Shown: positions 1-9,476, counted from the first letter of the stretch. The stretch: DNA of 20,522 bases from RPQJ01 sp052035645 (GCA_052035645.1 JBPOHK010000071.1:1-20522), one strand, 5' to 3'. The notes: generated by a model not told the origin, from the letters alone. Program-made: numbers and translations.

Positions 1-2410
1 CGACGACCTCGATCTCGTTGCGCACCAGCGCGGCCGGGTCCGGCTGCGGCCCGCGCTCGTCGACCACGGCCGTCGCGTGGCCGAGCTCCTGCCACAGCAC
101 GTGGCAGGCGTGCGGCACCACCGGCGAGAGCACGAGCACGATGATCTCGAGCGCTTCCCCGACGATCGCGCGACCCGCCGGCGACTCGTCCCCGAACTTG
201 CCGAGCGCGTTCATCAGTTCCATCACCGCGGCGATGGCCGTGTTGAAGGTGCGGCGCTTGCCGAGGTCGTTGGTCACCTTGACCAGGGTCTCGTGCACCT
301 GCCGGCGCAAGGCCTTCTGCGACTCGGTCAGCTCGAACTCGCCGACCGGGCCGGCCGGACCGCCGCTCACGTGCTGGTGCACCGCCTTCCACAGGCGCTT
401 CATGAAGCGGAACGCGCCGTCGACGCCCTCGTCCGACCACTCGAGCGTCTGCTCCGGCGGCGAGGCGAACATCATGAACAGGCGCGCGGTGTCGGCGCCG
501 TACTCCGCGATCAGCGACTGCGGGTCGACGCCGTTGGCCTTCGACTTCGACATCGTGCCGATGCCGCCGCTCTCGACCGGCTGGCCGTCCGCGCGCAGGA
601 TCGCGCCGATGCGCGCGCCCTTGTCGTCCACCTGCACGTCCACGTCCGCCGGATTGAAGTACTGGACGCGCCCCTCGGCGGGCTTCCTGAAGTAGATCTC
701 GTTCAACACCATGCCCTGCGTGAGCAGGTTCGAGAACGGCTCGCGCAGCTCCGTGAGCCCGAGGTCCTTCATCACGCGCGTCCAGAAGCGCGAGTACAGC
801 AGGTGCAGGATCGCGTGCTCGATGCCGCCGATGTACTGGTCGACCGGCATCCAGTACTTGGCGCGCTCGTCCACCATCGCGCGGTCGTTGCCGGCGCTGG
901 CGTAGCGGAAGTAGTACCAGGACGAGTCGACGAACGTGTCCATCGTGTCCGTCTCGCGCCGCGCGGGCTGGCCGCACTTCGGGCACGCGCAGGCGAGGAA
1001 GGCCTCGTTGCGGTTGAGCGGATTGCCGCTGCCGTCCGGCACGCAGTCCTCCGGCAGCACCACCGGCAGCTGGTCGTCCGGCACCGGCTGCGCGCCGCAG
1101 CTGGCGCAGTGGATCAGCGGGCTCGGGCAGCCCCAGTAGCGCTGGCGCGAGATGCCCCAGTCGCGCAGGCGATAATTGATCCTCCGGCCCTTGCCCTGCG
1201 CCTCGAACAGCTTCGCGAAGGCGTCGAAGGCCTCGTCGAAGTCGAGCCCGTCGAACTGACCCGAGTTGATCAGCGTGCCGTGTTCGAGGTAGGCCGCCTC
1301 GTCGAGGTTCGCGAGCGAGCCGTCCGCCGGCTGGACGACCTGGTGGATGCGCAGGCCGTAGCGGCGCGCGAATTCCCAGTCGCGCTGGTCGTGCGCGGGC
1401 ACTGCCATCACGGCGCCGGTGCCGTACCCCATCAGCACGAAGTTCGCGACCCAGATCGGCACGCGCTCGCCCGAGATCGGGTGGATCGCGTGCAGGCCCG
1501 TCGGCATGCCGCGCTTTTCCATGGTCTCGAGCGCCGCCTCGGTGACGCCCGTGCGCTGGCACTCCGCGAGGAACGCCTGCAGGTCGGGATTGTTCGCCGC
1601 GGCCTTCACCGCGAGCGGATGCTCGGCCGCGACCGCCATGTAGGTCACGCCGCAGAGCGTGTCGGGACGCGTGGTGTAGATGCCGAGCGTGCCGCCGCCC
1701 TCGACCTCGAACTCGATCTCGAGGCCCTCGGAGCGGCCGATCCAGTTCTCCTGCATCAGGCGCACGCGCTCGGGCCAGCCCGGCAACTCCTGCAGCGCGC
1801 CGAGCAGGTCCTCGGCGTACTTCGTGATGCCGAGGTAGTACATCGGGATTTCGCGCTTCTCGACCAGCGCGCCCGTGCGCCAGCCGCGCCCGTCGATCAC
1901 CTGCTCGTTGGCGAGCACCGTCTGGTCGACGGGATCCCAGTTCACGACGCCGGTGGTGCGGTAGGCGATGCCCTTCTCGAGCATGCGCAGGAACAGCCAC
2001 TGGTTCCACTTGTAGTAGTCGGGCCGGCAGGTGGCGACCTCGCGCGACCAGTCGATGCCGAAGCCCAGCGACTTCAGCTGGCGCTTCATGTACTCGATGT
2101 TGTCGTAGGTCCATTTCGCCGGCGGCACGCCGTTCGCCATGGCGGCGTTCTCGGCGGGCAGGCCGAACGCGTCCCAGCCCATCGGCTGCAGCACGTTGTA
2201 GCCCTGCATGCGCATGTAGCGCGTGATCACGTCGCCGATCGTGTAGTTGCGCACGTGGCCCATGTGCAGCCGTCCGCTCGGGTACGGGAACATGCACAGG
2301 CAGTAGTACTTCGGCTTCGACGGGTCCTCCGTGACCGCAAAGGTGCCGTGCGTCTCCCAGTGGGCCTGGGCCTGCGGCTCGATGGCCGACGGTTCGTAAC
2401 GTTCCTGCAT
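1..2410 (-). CDS. leuS: Leucyl-tRNA synthetase (3' end outside window)
   Basis: Class Ia aminoacyl-tRNA synthetase that charges tRNA-Leu with leucine in the cytoplasm. About 803 residues are visible; the family usually has about 860, so roughly the last 60 (end of the C-terminal domain) lie beyond base 1. The ATG at 2410 gives an N-terminus of MQERYEPSAIEPQAQ, typical for the family, behind a GGAAA-like ribosome site. The HIGH signature reads HMGH at residues 49-52. The editing (CP1) domain shows TTRPDT and GTGAVMAVPAHD, so post-transfer proofreading is expected. A zinc-type cysteine cluster (CASC, CACPKC) follows. The catalytic KMSKS loop reads TMSKS at residues 619-623, followed by KANGVDP; E. 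coli has KMSKSKNNGIDP. The gene is divergent from the YidB gene across 132 bp. Identification is certain. Confidence 0.98.
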   Translation of the reverse strand, partial: MQERYEPSAIEPQAQAHWETHGTFAVTEDPSKPKYYCLCMFPYPSGRLHMGHVRNYTIGDVITRYMRMQGYNVLQPMGWDAFGLPAENAAMANGVPPAKWTYDNIEYMKRQLKSLGFGIDWSREVATCRPDYYKWNQWLFLRMLEKGIAYRTTGVVNWDPVDQTVLANEQVIDGRGWRTGALVEKREIPMYYLGITKYAEDLLGALQELPGWPERVRLMQENWIGRSEGLEIEFEVEGGGTLGIYTTRPDTLCGVTYMAVAAEHPLAVKAAANNPDLQAFLAECQRTGVTEAALETMEKRGMPTGLHAIHPISGERVPIWVANFVLMGYGTGAVMAVPAHDQRDWEFARRYGLRIHQVVQPADGSLANLDEAAYLEHGTLINSGQFDGLDFDEAFDAFAKLFEAQGKGRRINYRLRDWGISRQRYWGCPSPLIHCASCGAQPVPDDQLPVVLPEDCVPDGSGNPLNRNEAFLACACPKCGQPARRETDTMDTFVDSSWYYFRYASAGNDRAMVDERAKYWMPVDQYIGGIEHAILHLLYSRFWTRVMKDLGLTELREPFSNLLTQGMVLNEIYFRKPAEGRVQYFNPADVDVQVDDKGARIGAILRADGQPVESGGIGTMSKSKANGVDPQSLIAEYGADTARLFMMFASPPEQTLEWSDEGVDGAFRFMKRLWKAVHQHVSGGPAGPVGEFELTESQKALRRQVHETLVKVTNDLGKRRTFNTAIAAVMELMNALGKFGDESPAGRAIVGEALEIIVLVLSPVVPHACHVLWQELGHATAVVDERGPQPDPAALVRNEIEVV

Positions 2411-2542
2411 GATTTTCCGGGACAATGGCGGTCGACGGGCAGATCGCACAGGATACTTGAGCGAACGGCCCGCGACGATGGCGGAAACCGCCGGCGCGTC
2501 CGGCCCGAAGCCTGCTCAACCACGGACCAGAGGGAGAGGAAC

Positions 2543-3079
2543 ATGGGAATGCTCGAAGACCTGCTCGGCGCGGCCATGGGTGGCGGCGGTGGGCCCGCAG
2601 GACAGGCGCCGCAGGCGCCGGCGGGCCTGCCGGGCGGTGCGCTGGCCGCGCTGCTGCCGGTGCTGCTGTCGATGCTCAACCAGGGCGGCTCGGGTGCCGG
2701 CGGCGGCCTCGGGGGGCTCGGCGGACTGCTCGGACAGGTGCTCGGGGGCAGCCCCGGCGGCGCGCCAGGCGGCCTGGGCGGCGGCCTCGGCGGGTTGCTG
2801 CAGCAGCTCGAGAAGGCCGGCCTCGGGGCGCAGGCGGCTTCCTGGGTCGGCACCGGGCAGAACCAGGCGATCTCGCCGGCGGACGTCGGCCGGATCTTCG
2901 GCCAGGGCGGGCTCGCACAGATCGCGCAGCAGGCCGGGCTCTCCCCGGACCAGGCCTCGGCCGGGCTCGCCCAGCTCCTGCCGGCCGTGATCGACCACGT
3001 CACCCCGCAGGGACGGCTGCCCGGCGGCAACGACCTCGAATCCGCACTCGGCGGCCTGCTGCAGCGGCTCGGCCGCTGA
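2543..3079 (+). CDS. YidB/DUF937 family protein, glycine-rich
   Basis: A 178-residue protein of the YidB (DUF937) family, whose molecular function is not established. The ATG at 2543 is preceded by AGGGAGAGGA, a good ribosome site, and the protein opens MGMLEDLLG. Residues 12-85 are dominated by Gly, Ala, Leu and Pro (runs such as GGGLGGLGG). The C-terminal half (about 85-178) carries the recognisable family part: a SWVGTGQNQAIS segment, a GLSPDQAS helix and a LLPAVIDHVTPQGRLP segment. E. coli YidB is about 130 residues, so the glycine-rich N-terminal part is expanded here. No signal peptide or membrane span is evident. It is transcribed convergently with the paraslipin gene and divergently from leuS. 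Family assignment is fairly sure; function is unknown. Confidence 0.85.
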   Translation: MGMLEDLLGAAMGGGGGPAGQAPQAPAGLPGGALAALLPVLLSMLNQGGSGAGGGLGGLGGLLGQVLGGSPGGAPGGLGGGLGGLLQQLEKAGLGAQAASWVGTGQNQAISPADVGRIFGQGGLAQIAQQAGLSPDQASAGLAQLLPAVIDHVTPQGRLPGGNDLESALGGLLQRLGR

Positions 3080-3091
3080 ATCCTCGCGGCG

Positions 3092-3116
3092 GGGCCGGGC
3101 CGCGCGGGCCCGGCCC
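3092..3116. terminator. GC-only hairpin between convergent genes
   Basis: A perfect 10-bp stem (3092-3101 pairing with 3107-3116, GGGCCGGGCC) closes a 5-nt loop in the 43-bp gap between the stops of the YidB gene and the paraslipin gene. There is no T-run on either side, so it is not a textbook intrinsic terminator. Its position suggests bidirectional termination or protection of 3' ends. Confidence 0.5.
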
Positions 3117-3122
3117 GGCGGT

Positions 3123-4031
3123 TCAGCCCTTGCCGCCCTTGATCAGCGCCATCGCGCTGCCGATCAGCGCCGAGACCTCGGCCATGTTGCCCGGCACGAT
3201 CATGGTGTTGTTCTTCTGCGCGAGCTGCGCGTAGGCCTCGACCGCCTTCTCGGCGACCTTCAGCTGCACGGCCTGCTCGCCGCCCGGGGCCTGGATCGCG
3301 GCGGCCACCTTGCGGATCGCATCGGCGGTGGCTTCGGCCACGGCGACGATGGCCGACGCCTCGCCCTGCGCCTTGTTGATCTCGGCCTGGCGCTCGCCCT
3401 CCGAGCGCGCGATGGACGCCTCGCGCTCGCCGGTCGCGATGTTGATCTGCTCCTGCTTGCGCCCCTCCGAAGCCGCGATCAGCGCGCGCTTCTCGCGCTC
3501 GGCGGTGATCTGGGCCTGCATGGCGCGCAGGATCTCGTTCGGGGGCGTGAGGTCCTTGATCTCGTAGCGCAGCACCTTGACGCCCCAGTTGGCGGCCGCC
3601 TCGTCCAGCGCGCTCACCACCGACGCGTTGATCGCGTCGCGCTCCTCGAAGGTCTTGTCGAGCTCCATCTTGCCGATGACCGAGCGCAGCAGCGTCTGCG
3701 CGAGCTGGGTGATCGCGAGCACGTAGTTCGACGAGCCGTAGCTGGCGCGCATCGGGTCCGTGACCTGGAAATAGATGATGCCGTCCACCTGCAGCTGCGT
3801 GTTGTCCTTGGTGATGCAGACCTGGCTCGGCACGTCGAGCGGCACTTCCTTGAGCGAGTGCTTGTAGGCGACCCGCTCGATGAAGGGCACCACGAACTTG
3901 AGGCCCGGGGTCAGCGTGCGGTCGTACTTGCCGAGCTTCTCGACCACCCAGGCGTGCTGCTGCGGCACGATCTTGATCGTGCGCACGACGAAGAGGACGG
4001 CGACGACGGCGATGACCAGTGCGATTTCCAT
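3123..4031 (-). CDS. Paraslipin / stomatin-like SPFH protein
   Basis: A 302-residue SPFH (band 7) protein of the paraslipin/QmcA type. It is membrane-anchored, oligomerises, and is thought to organise inner-membrane microdomains or chaperone membrane proteases. One hydrophobic N-terminal anchor (residues 2-20, ALVIAVVAVLFVV) is followed by the SPFH core (about 20-180, with IVPQQHAWVVEKLGKYDRTL and NYVLAITQLAQTLLRSVIG). A charged Glu/Ala/Arg coiled-coil segment follows (about 185-245, EGRKQEQINIATGEREASIA). The ATG at 4031 has an AGGGAA ribosome site about 7 nt upstream. It is the last gene of the operon, 31 bp after nfeD. NfeD-slipin pairing is a known genomic association and supports the call. 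Paraslipin versus QmcA naming is a judgement. Confidence 0.93.
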   Translation of the reverse strand: MEIALVIAVVAVLFVVRTIKIVPQQHAWVVEKLGKYDRTLTPGLKFVVPFIERVAYKHSLKEVPLDVPSQVCITKDNTQLQVDGIIYFQVTDPMRASYGSSNYVLAITQLAQTLLRSVIGKMELDKTFEERDAINASVVSALDEAAANWGVKVLRYEIKDLTPPNEILRAMQAQITAEREKRALIAASEGRKQEQINIATGEREASIARSEGERQAEINKAQGEASAIVAVAEATADAIRKVAAAIQAPGGEQAVQLKVAEKAVEAYAQLAQKNNTMIVPGNMAEVSALIGSAMALIKGGKG

Positions 4032-4062
4032 CTTGGGTTCCCTGTTGCCTGTGCTGTTCCGT

Positions 4063-4503
4063 TCAACGGGTGCCGGCCGGCGCGAGCACCAGCCAGTTGC
4101 CCTCGACCGCGCGGATGACGTGCTCGCCCGCGCCCGCCGGTTCGCCCGGGGCGAGGCGCGCGAGCCACGACGAGCCGCGGTACTGCACGCGGGTCGTACG
4201 GTCGGCCGCCCAGTCGGCGACCTGCACCGTCTCGCCGACGTCGAGGATCACGTCGCGGTTGGCGGCCGACGGCGCGGACCGCGGCTGCTTCGCGCGACTG
4301 AAATGCCACAGGGCCGTCGCGCCGCTGCCGACCGCGGCCGCGATCACGATCTGCAGCGAGGTGCCGAAGCCGAGGTGGGCCGCCACGGCGCCCGCCGCGA
4401 AGCCGAGCGCCAGCATCAGCAGGTAGAACGTGCCGGTCGCGAGTTCCACCGCGACCGAGACGCCCGCGAGCACCCACCAGATCGTCGCCGTCGAAATGCC
4501 CAT
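4063..4503 (-). CDS. NfeD family membrane protein (short form)
   Basis: A 146-residue short NfeD-type protein that lacks the N-terminal ClpP-like serine protease domain of long NfeD proteins. Residues 6-66 hold two or three hydrophobic spans (WWVLAGVSVAVELATG, FYLLMLALGFAAGAVAAH, LQIVIAAAVGSG). Residues about 83-146 fit the soluble OB-fold (DVGETVQV, YRGSSWLARL, HVIRAVEGNWLVLAPA). In known systems NfeD partners with an SPFH protein, and the paraslipin gene follows directly. The ribosome site AGGAGG lies inside the last codons of the upstream hydrolase gene (Arg-Arg-stop, AGG AGG TAG), 12 nt before this ATG, so translation is probably coupled. The call is sure at family level. Confidence 0.92.
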   Translation of the reverse strand: MGISTATIWWVLAGVSVAVELATGTFYLLMLALGFAAGAVAAHLGFGTSLQIVIAAAVGSGATALWHFSRAKQPRSAPSAANRDVILDVGETVQVADWAADRTTRVQYRGSSWLARLAPGEPAGAGEHVIRAVEGNWLVLAPAGTR

Positions 4504-4512
4504 GGTTCCCGT

Positions 4513-5586
4513 CTACCTCCTCACGAAGCGGCACACGCCCGAGCCGTCCACCGTGCGCTCCAGCTCGCCACCGTGCCACAGGCAGTGTAGGTGCGCGAGC
4601 GTCTCGCCCAGGGCCAGGAAGCGGTGGAAGCCCCTCAGGGTGCGACCAAACATCACCGGCACCAGCTCGAACCCGGTCTTCGGCTCGATGCAGGCGGCGC
4701 GCAGGACCTCGAGCTGCTCCAGGTGGTGCGCCCGCACCGTGGCGATGCGCCGGTGCAGGCCGCGGAACGGCCGGCCGTGCGACGGCAGCACGAGGGTGTC
4801 CTCCGAGCAGGCCTCCAGGCGGGCCAGCGAGTCGAGGAAGTCGCGCAGCGGGTTGCCGTCCGGGCGGTCGACGATCACGCTGACGTTGGGCGAGATGGTG
4901 GGCAGCACCTGGTCGCCGCTGATCAGGACCTCGCCGAGGGCGTCGTACAGGCACAGGTGGCCGCGGCAGTGGCCGTCGGTCTCGATGAGCCGCCAGTGCC
5001 GGCCGCCCGCCTCCAGCACCTCGCCGTCCACGCAGGCGTGCGCGAGCGGCGGCGCGCCGTCGAACCAGTCGTCGCCCGCGCCCGACTTCGCCTTCGCCAC
5101 CTGCGGGGAGACGTCCATGCCGTTGCGCCGCATGAACTCGACGGCCTGCGCGATGCGCCCGTCCTTCGAGCCGGCGAGGTAGCCGAGCACCCAGCGGTGC
5201 GCGAAGGCGGACATCCACAGCCGCGCGCCGTGGCGCCCGGCGAGCCAGGGCGAGAGGCCGAAGTGATCGGGGTGGTCGTGGGTGACGAAAATGCGCTCGA
5301 TCGGCCGGCCGCCGAGAACCCCGGCTTCGAGCGTGCCCCAGGCCTCGCGGCACACCGCCTCCGGCATGCCCGTGTCCACCAGCGTCCAGGCGTCGCCGTC
5401 GTCCATCAGCCAGACGTTGATGTGGTTGAGTTCCATCGGCAGCGGGATGCGCGCCCACAGCAGGCGCTCGCCGATGCGGATGGCGTGGCCGGGCGCCGGC
5501 GGGTCGGTGTCGAGGTAGTCGAGCGCCCGCCGCGGCGAGGGATAGCGCTCGCCCTCGTGCGTGATCGCGCCGCGGTGTTCGCTCAC
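4513..5586 (-). CDS. MBL-fold metallo-hydrolase (glyoxalase II/LACTB2-like)
   Basis: A 357-residue metallo-beta-lactamase-fold hydrolase. The two-metal signature is intact: HDHPDH at residues 103-108, a GHCRGH segment with His206/His210, Asp225 in ISGDQ and His270 in PSHG. About 85 further residues after His270 look like the helical winged-helix tail common in LACTB2-type proteins. No signal peptide is visible, so it is probably cytoplasmic. The substrate cannot be read from sequence; thioester, nuclease and lactonase activities all occur in this superfamily. The GTG start at 5586 overlaps the lnt stop (GTGA, 5583-5586) and gives MSEHRGAITHEGERYPSPR; no in-frame ATG fits better. It lies between lnt and nfeD in the operon. 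Superfamily certain, substrate unknown. Confidence 0.92.
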   Translation of the reverse strand: MSEHRGAITHEGERYPSPRRALDYLDTDPPAPGHAIRIGERLLWARIPLPMELNHINVWLMDDGDAWTLVDTGMPEAVCREAWGTLEAGVLGGRPIERIFVTHDHPDHFGLSPWLAGRHGARLWMSAFAHRWVLGYLAGSKDGRIAQAVEFMRRNGMDVSPQVAKAKSGAGDDWFDGAPPLAHACVDGEVLEAGGRHWRLIETDGHCRGHLCLYDALGEVLISGDQVLPTISPNVSVIVDRPDGNPLRDFLDSLARLEACSEDTLVLPSHGRPFRGLHRRIATVRAHHLEQLEVLRAACIEPKTGFELVPVMFGRTLRGFHRFLALGETLAHLHCLWHGGELERTVDGSGVCRFVRR

Positions 5587-7085
5587 GGGCGGCTCCGGCG
5601 GGCGAACGCGACTGGGAGCAGCAAGGCTGCCAGCAGCACGGCCAGCAGCGGCGCGTTGCCGTAACGCAGGTACGGCGTGAGGCCGGCGCGCGGCACCACC
5701 TCGCCGGTGAGCACGCCGGGCCGGAACTGGGGCAGGCTCGCGATCATGGACCCATCGTACGCAATCAGGGCGGTGATGCCATCGTTGGTTGCCCGCAGCA
5801 TCGGCCGGCCGGTCTCGAGCGAGCGCATGCGGCTGATGTCCACGTGCTGGTGCGGGGCCGTGGAGTCGCCGAACCAGGCGTCGTTGGTGACGTTCACCAG
5901 CAGCGAGGAGGCGCGCGCCAGGGCGAGCTGCTCGGCGCCGTAGGCGTCCTCGTAGCAGACCGTCGGCGCGAGCTTCAGCCCGGCCGCCTCTAGCGGCGCC
6001 TGGTCGCCGGGACCCGCGGCGAAATCCGAGTACGGCAGGTTCATCAGGCGCATCCACTCCCTCACCCGGGCCGGCACGGGGAAGAACTCGCCGAAGGGCA
6101 CGAGCCGGCGCTTGTAGTACCACTGCTCGGCGGGCGACCACGCCGCGATGCCGTTGTAGTAGTCGCCGCTGGCCGGGTCGCGCCGCACGAGTCCCATGAT
6201 CAACGACGATCCGCGGGCGGCCGCCGCCGCGCGCACGCCGTCGAGGAACTCGCGGACGTTGCCCTCGAGCGCCGGGATCGCGGACTCGGGCCACACGACG
6301 ATCGCCGCGCCGAGGTGCGGCTCGGTGAGGCCGGCGTACAGGCGCATCGTCTGCTCGAGCCGGCCCGGCTGCCACTTCATGGACTGCGGCACAGCGCCCT
6401 GCACGAGCGCGACCGTGATCGCGGGGCCGGCCGGCTGCGTCCACTCCACCCTGCCGGCCGCCGCGCCGCCCGCCGCCACCAGCACTGCGACGGCGGCCGC
6501 GAGGGCCTGCTCGCGCCGCGTGCCGAGCAGCAGGGCCACGCAGGCGCCGGCGAGCACCGCCACCGCGAGGCTCACTCCGTAGACGCCCAGCACGGGCGCG
6601 TAGGCCGCGAGCGGCGTGCCGAGCTGGCTGTAGCCGAGCGCGAGCCAGGGAAAGCCGGAGAGGAACCAGCCGCGGAACCACTCGACGCCGACCCACGCGG
6701 CGGGCAGCAGCACCAGCCAGCGCGACAGGCCGCGCGACGGCGCCCAGCGGGCGACGGCGTAGCCGGCCAGCGCGGAATACGCCCCCATGATCGCCGCGAG
6801 GCCGAGCATCAGGAACAGCGCCAGCCAGAGCGGCGCCTGCCCGATCAGGTGGATGCTGTGATAGAGCCAGTAGGTGCCGGCGGCGAAGGTGCCGGCGGTG
6901 AACAGGAACCCGCGCCACGCGGCCTCGCGCGGCGCCACGCCCTGCCAGGCGAGGAACAGCGCCGCCGGCAGCACGACGGCGAGCGGCCACAGCTGCGACG
7001 GCGCGAAGGCCAGCGCCAGGGCCGCCCCGAGCGGCAGGGCCAGCACGCGGCCGCGGCGCGCCGCGAATTGCGCCACCGCGCGCAT
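5583..7085 (-). CDS. lnt: Apolipoprotein N-acyltransferase
   Basis: Inner-membrane enzyme that adds the third acyl chain to the N-terminal cysteine of diacylated apolipoproteins, the last step of lipoprotein maturation. The 500-residue length is normal. Residues 1-210 contain the multi-span membrane part; about 223-465 form the nitrilase-like domain. The Glu-Lys-Cys triad is visible: Glu267 in VVWPESAIP, Lys325 in YYKRRLVPFGE and Cys377 in TVCYEDAYG, with Glu379 adjacent. A last hydrophobic span lies at about 480-494. The ATG at 7085 starts 5 bp after the corC stop without a clear ribosome site, so coupling to corC is likely. The corC-lnt order is conserved in gammaproteobacteria. The two lipoproteins at 15610-17087 would be substrates. 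Confidence 0.98.
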   Translation of the reverse strand: MRAVAQFAARRGRVLALPLGAALALAFAPSQLWPLAVVLPAALFLAWQGVAPREAAWRGFLFTAGTFAAGTYWLYHSIHLIGQAPLWLALFLMLGLAAIMGAYSALAGYAVARWAPSRGLSRWLVLLPAAWVGVEWFRGWFLSGFPWLALGYSQLGTPLAAYAPVLGVYGVSLAVAVLAGACVALLLGTRREQALAAAVAVLVAAGGAAAGRVEWTQPAGPAITVALVQGAVPQSMKWQPGRLEQTMRLYAGLTEPHLGAAIVVWPESAIPALEGNVREFLDGVRAAAAARGSSLIMGLVRRDPASGDYYNGIAAWSPAEQWYYKRRLVPFGEFFPVPARVREWMRLMNLPYSDFAAGPGDQAPLEAAGLKLAPTVCYEDAYGAEQLALARASSLLVNVTNDAWFGDSTAPHQHVDISRMRSLETGRPMLRATNDGITALIAYDGSMIASLPQFRPGVLTGEVVPRAGLTPYLRYGNAPLLAVLLAALLLPVAFARRSRP

Positions 7086-7090
7086 CGCGC

Positions 7091-7954
7091 TCAGCGGCCG
7101 TCCGGCGGCGGCAGTTCGATGTCCCGCGGGCTGGTCACGCGCAGGCTCTCGATCCGGCGGCGGTCGGCGCGCACGACCTTGATCTCGAGTCCGCCGATCT
7201 CGATGGTCTCGCCGCGCCGCGGCATGCGCCCGAGCTCGTGCAGCACCAGGCCGCCGATGGTGTCGAACTCCTCGTCGGCGAAGCGCGTGCCGAAGGCGGC
7301 GTTGAACTCGTCGATGCGCGTGAGCGCCGGCACGGCGTAGGTGCGCTCGGCCTCCTTGCGGATGCCCTCGACCTCGTCGATGTCGTATTCGTCGCCGATC
7401 TCGCCGACGATCTGCTCGAGCAGGTCCTCGATGGTGAGCAGGCCGGAGACGCCGCCGTACTCGTCGACCACGATCGCCATGTGGTTGTGCGTGGCGCGGA
7501 ACTCCTTCAGCAGCACGTTGAGGCGCTTGCTCTCGGGGATGAACACGGCCGGGCGCAGGCACTCGCGGATGTCGAAGTCGCCCTCGCCGCCCTCGGCGAA
7601 GAAGCGCAGCAGGTCCTTGGCGAGCAGGATGCCGCCGACCTCGTCGCGGTCCTCGCCGACGACCGGGAAGCGCGAGTGGCCGGACTCGATGACGACCGGC
7701 AGGATCTTCTCCGGCGGGTCGTCGCGGTGCACCACCACCATCTGGGAGCGCGGCACCATCACGTCGCGGACCTGCATTTCCGAGACCTGCAGCACGCCCT
7801 CGAGCATCGCGAGCACGTCGGCGTCGATCAGCCCGCGCTCGCGCGCCTCGCCGAGCATGTCGGAGAGCTGCTCGAGGTCGCGCGGCTCGCCCGTAAAGGA
7901 ATCGACGATGCGTCGCAGCCACTGGCCGGTGGGACCGCTCTTGTCGGCGCTCAT
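7091..7954 (-). CDS. corC: CorC/HlyC family CBS-domain protein
   Basis: A 287-residue cytosolic CorC-type protein, associated in enterobacteria with Mg2+/Co2+ efflux. Two CBS domains lie at about residues 66-120 (VMVPRSQMVVV to GGILLAKDLLRFF) and 128-185 (AVFIPESKRLNVLLKEF to GGVSGLLTIEDLLEQIVGEI). The CorC_HlyC C-terminal domain follows at about 195-280 (ALTRIDEFNAAFG, EEFDTIGGLVLHELGRMPRRGE). There is no DUF21 membrane domain, as in E. coli CorC (292 residues). The ATG at 7954 overlaps the ybeY stop (ATGA, 7951-7954) and gives MSADKSGPTG; an AGGACGGG stretch upstream can serve as ribosome site. Placement between ybeY and lnt is the conserved order. The ion-transport role is inferred from family only. 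Confidence 0.96.
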   Translation of the reverse strand: MSADKSGPTGQWLRRIVDSFTGEPRDLEQLSDMLGEARERGLIDADVLAMLEGVLQVSEMQVRDVMVPRSQMVVVHRDDPPEKILPVVIESGHSRFPVVGEDRDEVGGILLAKDLLRFFAEGGEGDFDIRECLRPAVFIPESKRLNVLLKEFRATHNHMAIVVDEYGGVSGLLTIEDLLEQIVGEIGDEYDIDEVEGIRKEAERTYAVPALTRIDEFNAAFGTRFADEEFDTIGGLVLHELGRMPRRGETIEIGGLEIKVVRADRRRIESLRVTSPRDIELPPPDGR

Positions 7955-8480
7955 GCGTGAGACCCGTCCTGCGTGCGATAGGGATCCGGATGACCGAGAC
8001 CCGCGAGGATGCCCGCCTCGAGCCGCTCCATGACCCGCGCCTGGCGCGGCGCACCGTGGTCGTAGCCGAGCAGGTGCAGCGTGCCGTGCACCACCATGTG
8101 CGCCCAATGCGCGGCGACGGCCTTGCCCTGCGCGCGCGCCTCTGCGGCGACGACGGGCGCGCAGATCACGAGGTCGCCGAGGGTGCCGGCCACGGCCCGC
8201 TCGTCGGGCGAGGCCGGGAACGACAGCCCGTTGGTGGGCCTGTCCTTGCCGCGGTACACGCGGTCGAGCCGGCGGCTCTCGGCGAGCCCGACGATGCGCA
8301 CGCAGAGCTCCGCCCGCCCGCCCGGGAACGCGCGTCGCGCGCGGGCGGACAGCGCCGCGAGGCCGTCGGCGTGGGCGGCGCGCGCCCAGCGGCGCACGGC
8401 GGCGGGGGCCGGCGCCCAGGGCCGGCGCGCCGCGACCTGCAGCACGACGGCGAGGCCCGCGGGCCGTGCGGGGGGAGGCC

Positions 8481-8484
<4 letters not shown>
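7951..8484 (-). CDS. ybeY: Endoribonuclease YbeY (rRNA maturation factor)
   Basis: Single-strand-specific metallo-endoribonuclease involved in 16S rRNA 3' end maturation and 70S ribosome quality control. The 177-residue protein carries the zinc motif H-x3-H-x5-H (His133, His137 and His143 in HGTLHLLGYDH). The conserved YRGKDRPTNGLSFP segment is at about residues 77-90, and GTLGDLVICAP follows. The start is GTG at 8484, overlapping the phoH stop (GTGA, 8481-8484). No in-frame ATG gives a full-length domain, so the GTG is preferred. The N-terminal 30 residues are Pro/Ala/Arg-rich and slightly long for the family (E. coli has 155). Position between phoH and corC is the standard order and supports the assignment. 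Confidence 0.96.

Positions 8485-9472
<988 letters not shown>

Positions 9473-9476
<4 letters not shown>

Noticed and set aside
2450..2457. Possible -10 elements for leuS (TATCCT, minus) or the YidB gene (GATACT, plus)
   Set aside because: No -35 partner at proper spacing was found on either strand, so I do not report a promoter.
77..3079. 1000-codon open frame on the plus strand opposite leuS
   Set aside because: It is the antisense shadow of leuS in GC-rich DNA, with Arg/His/Ala/Val-rich composition. Only its last part (from 2543) is a real gene, the YidB family protein.
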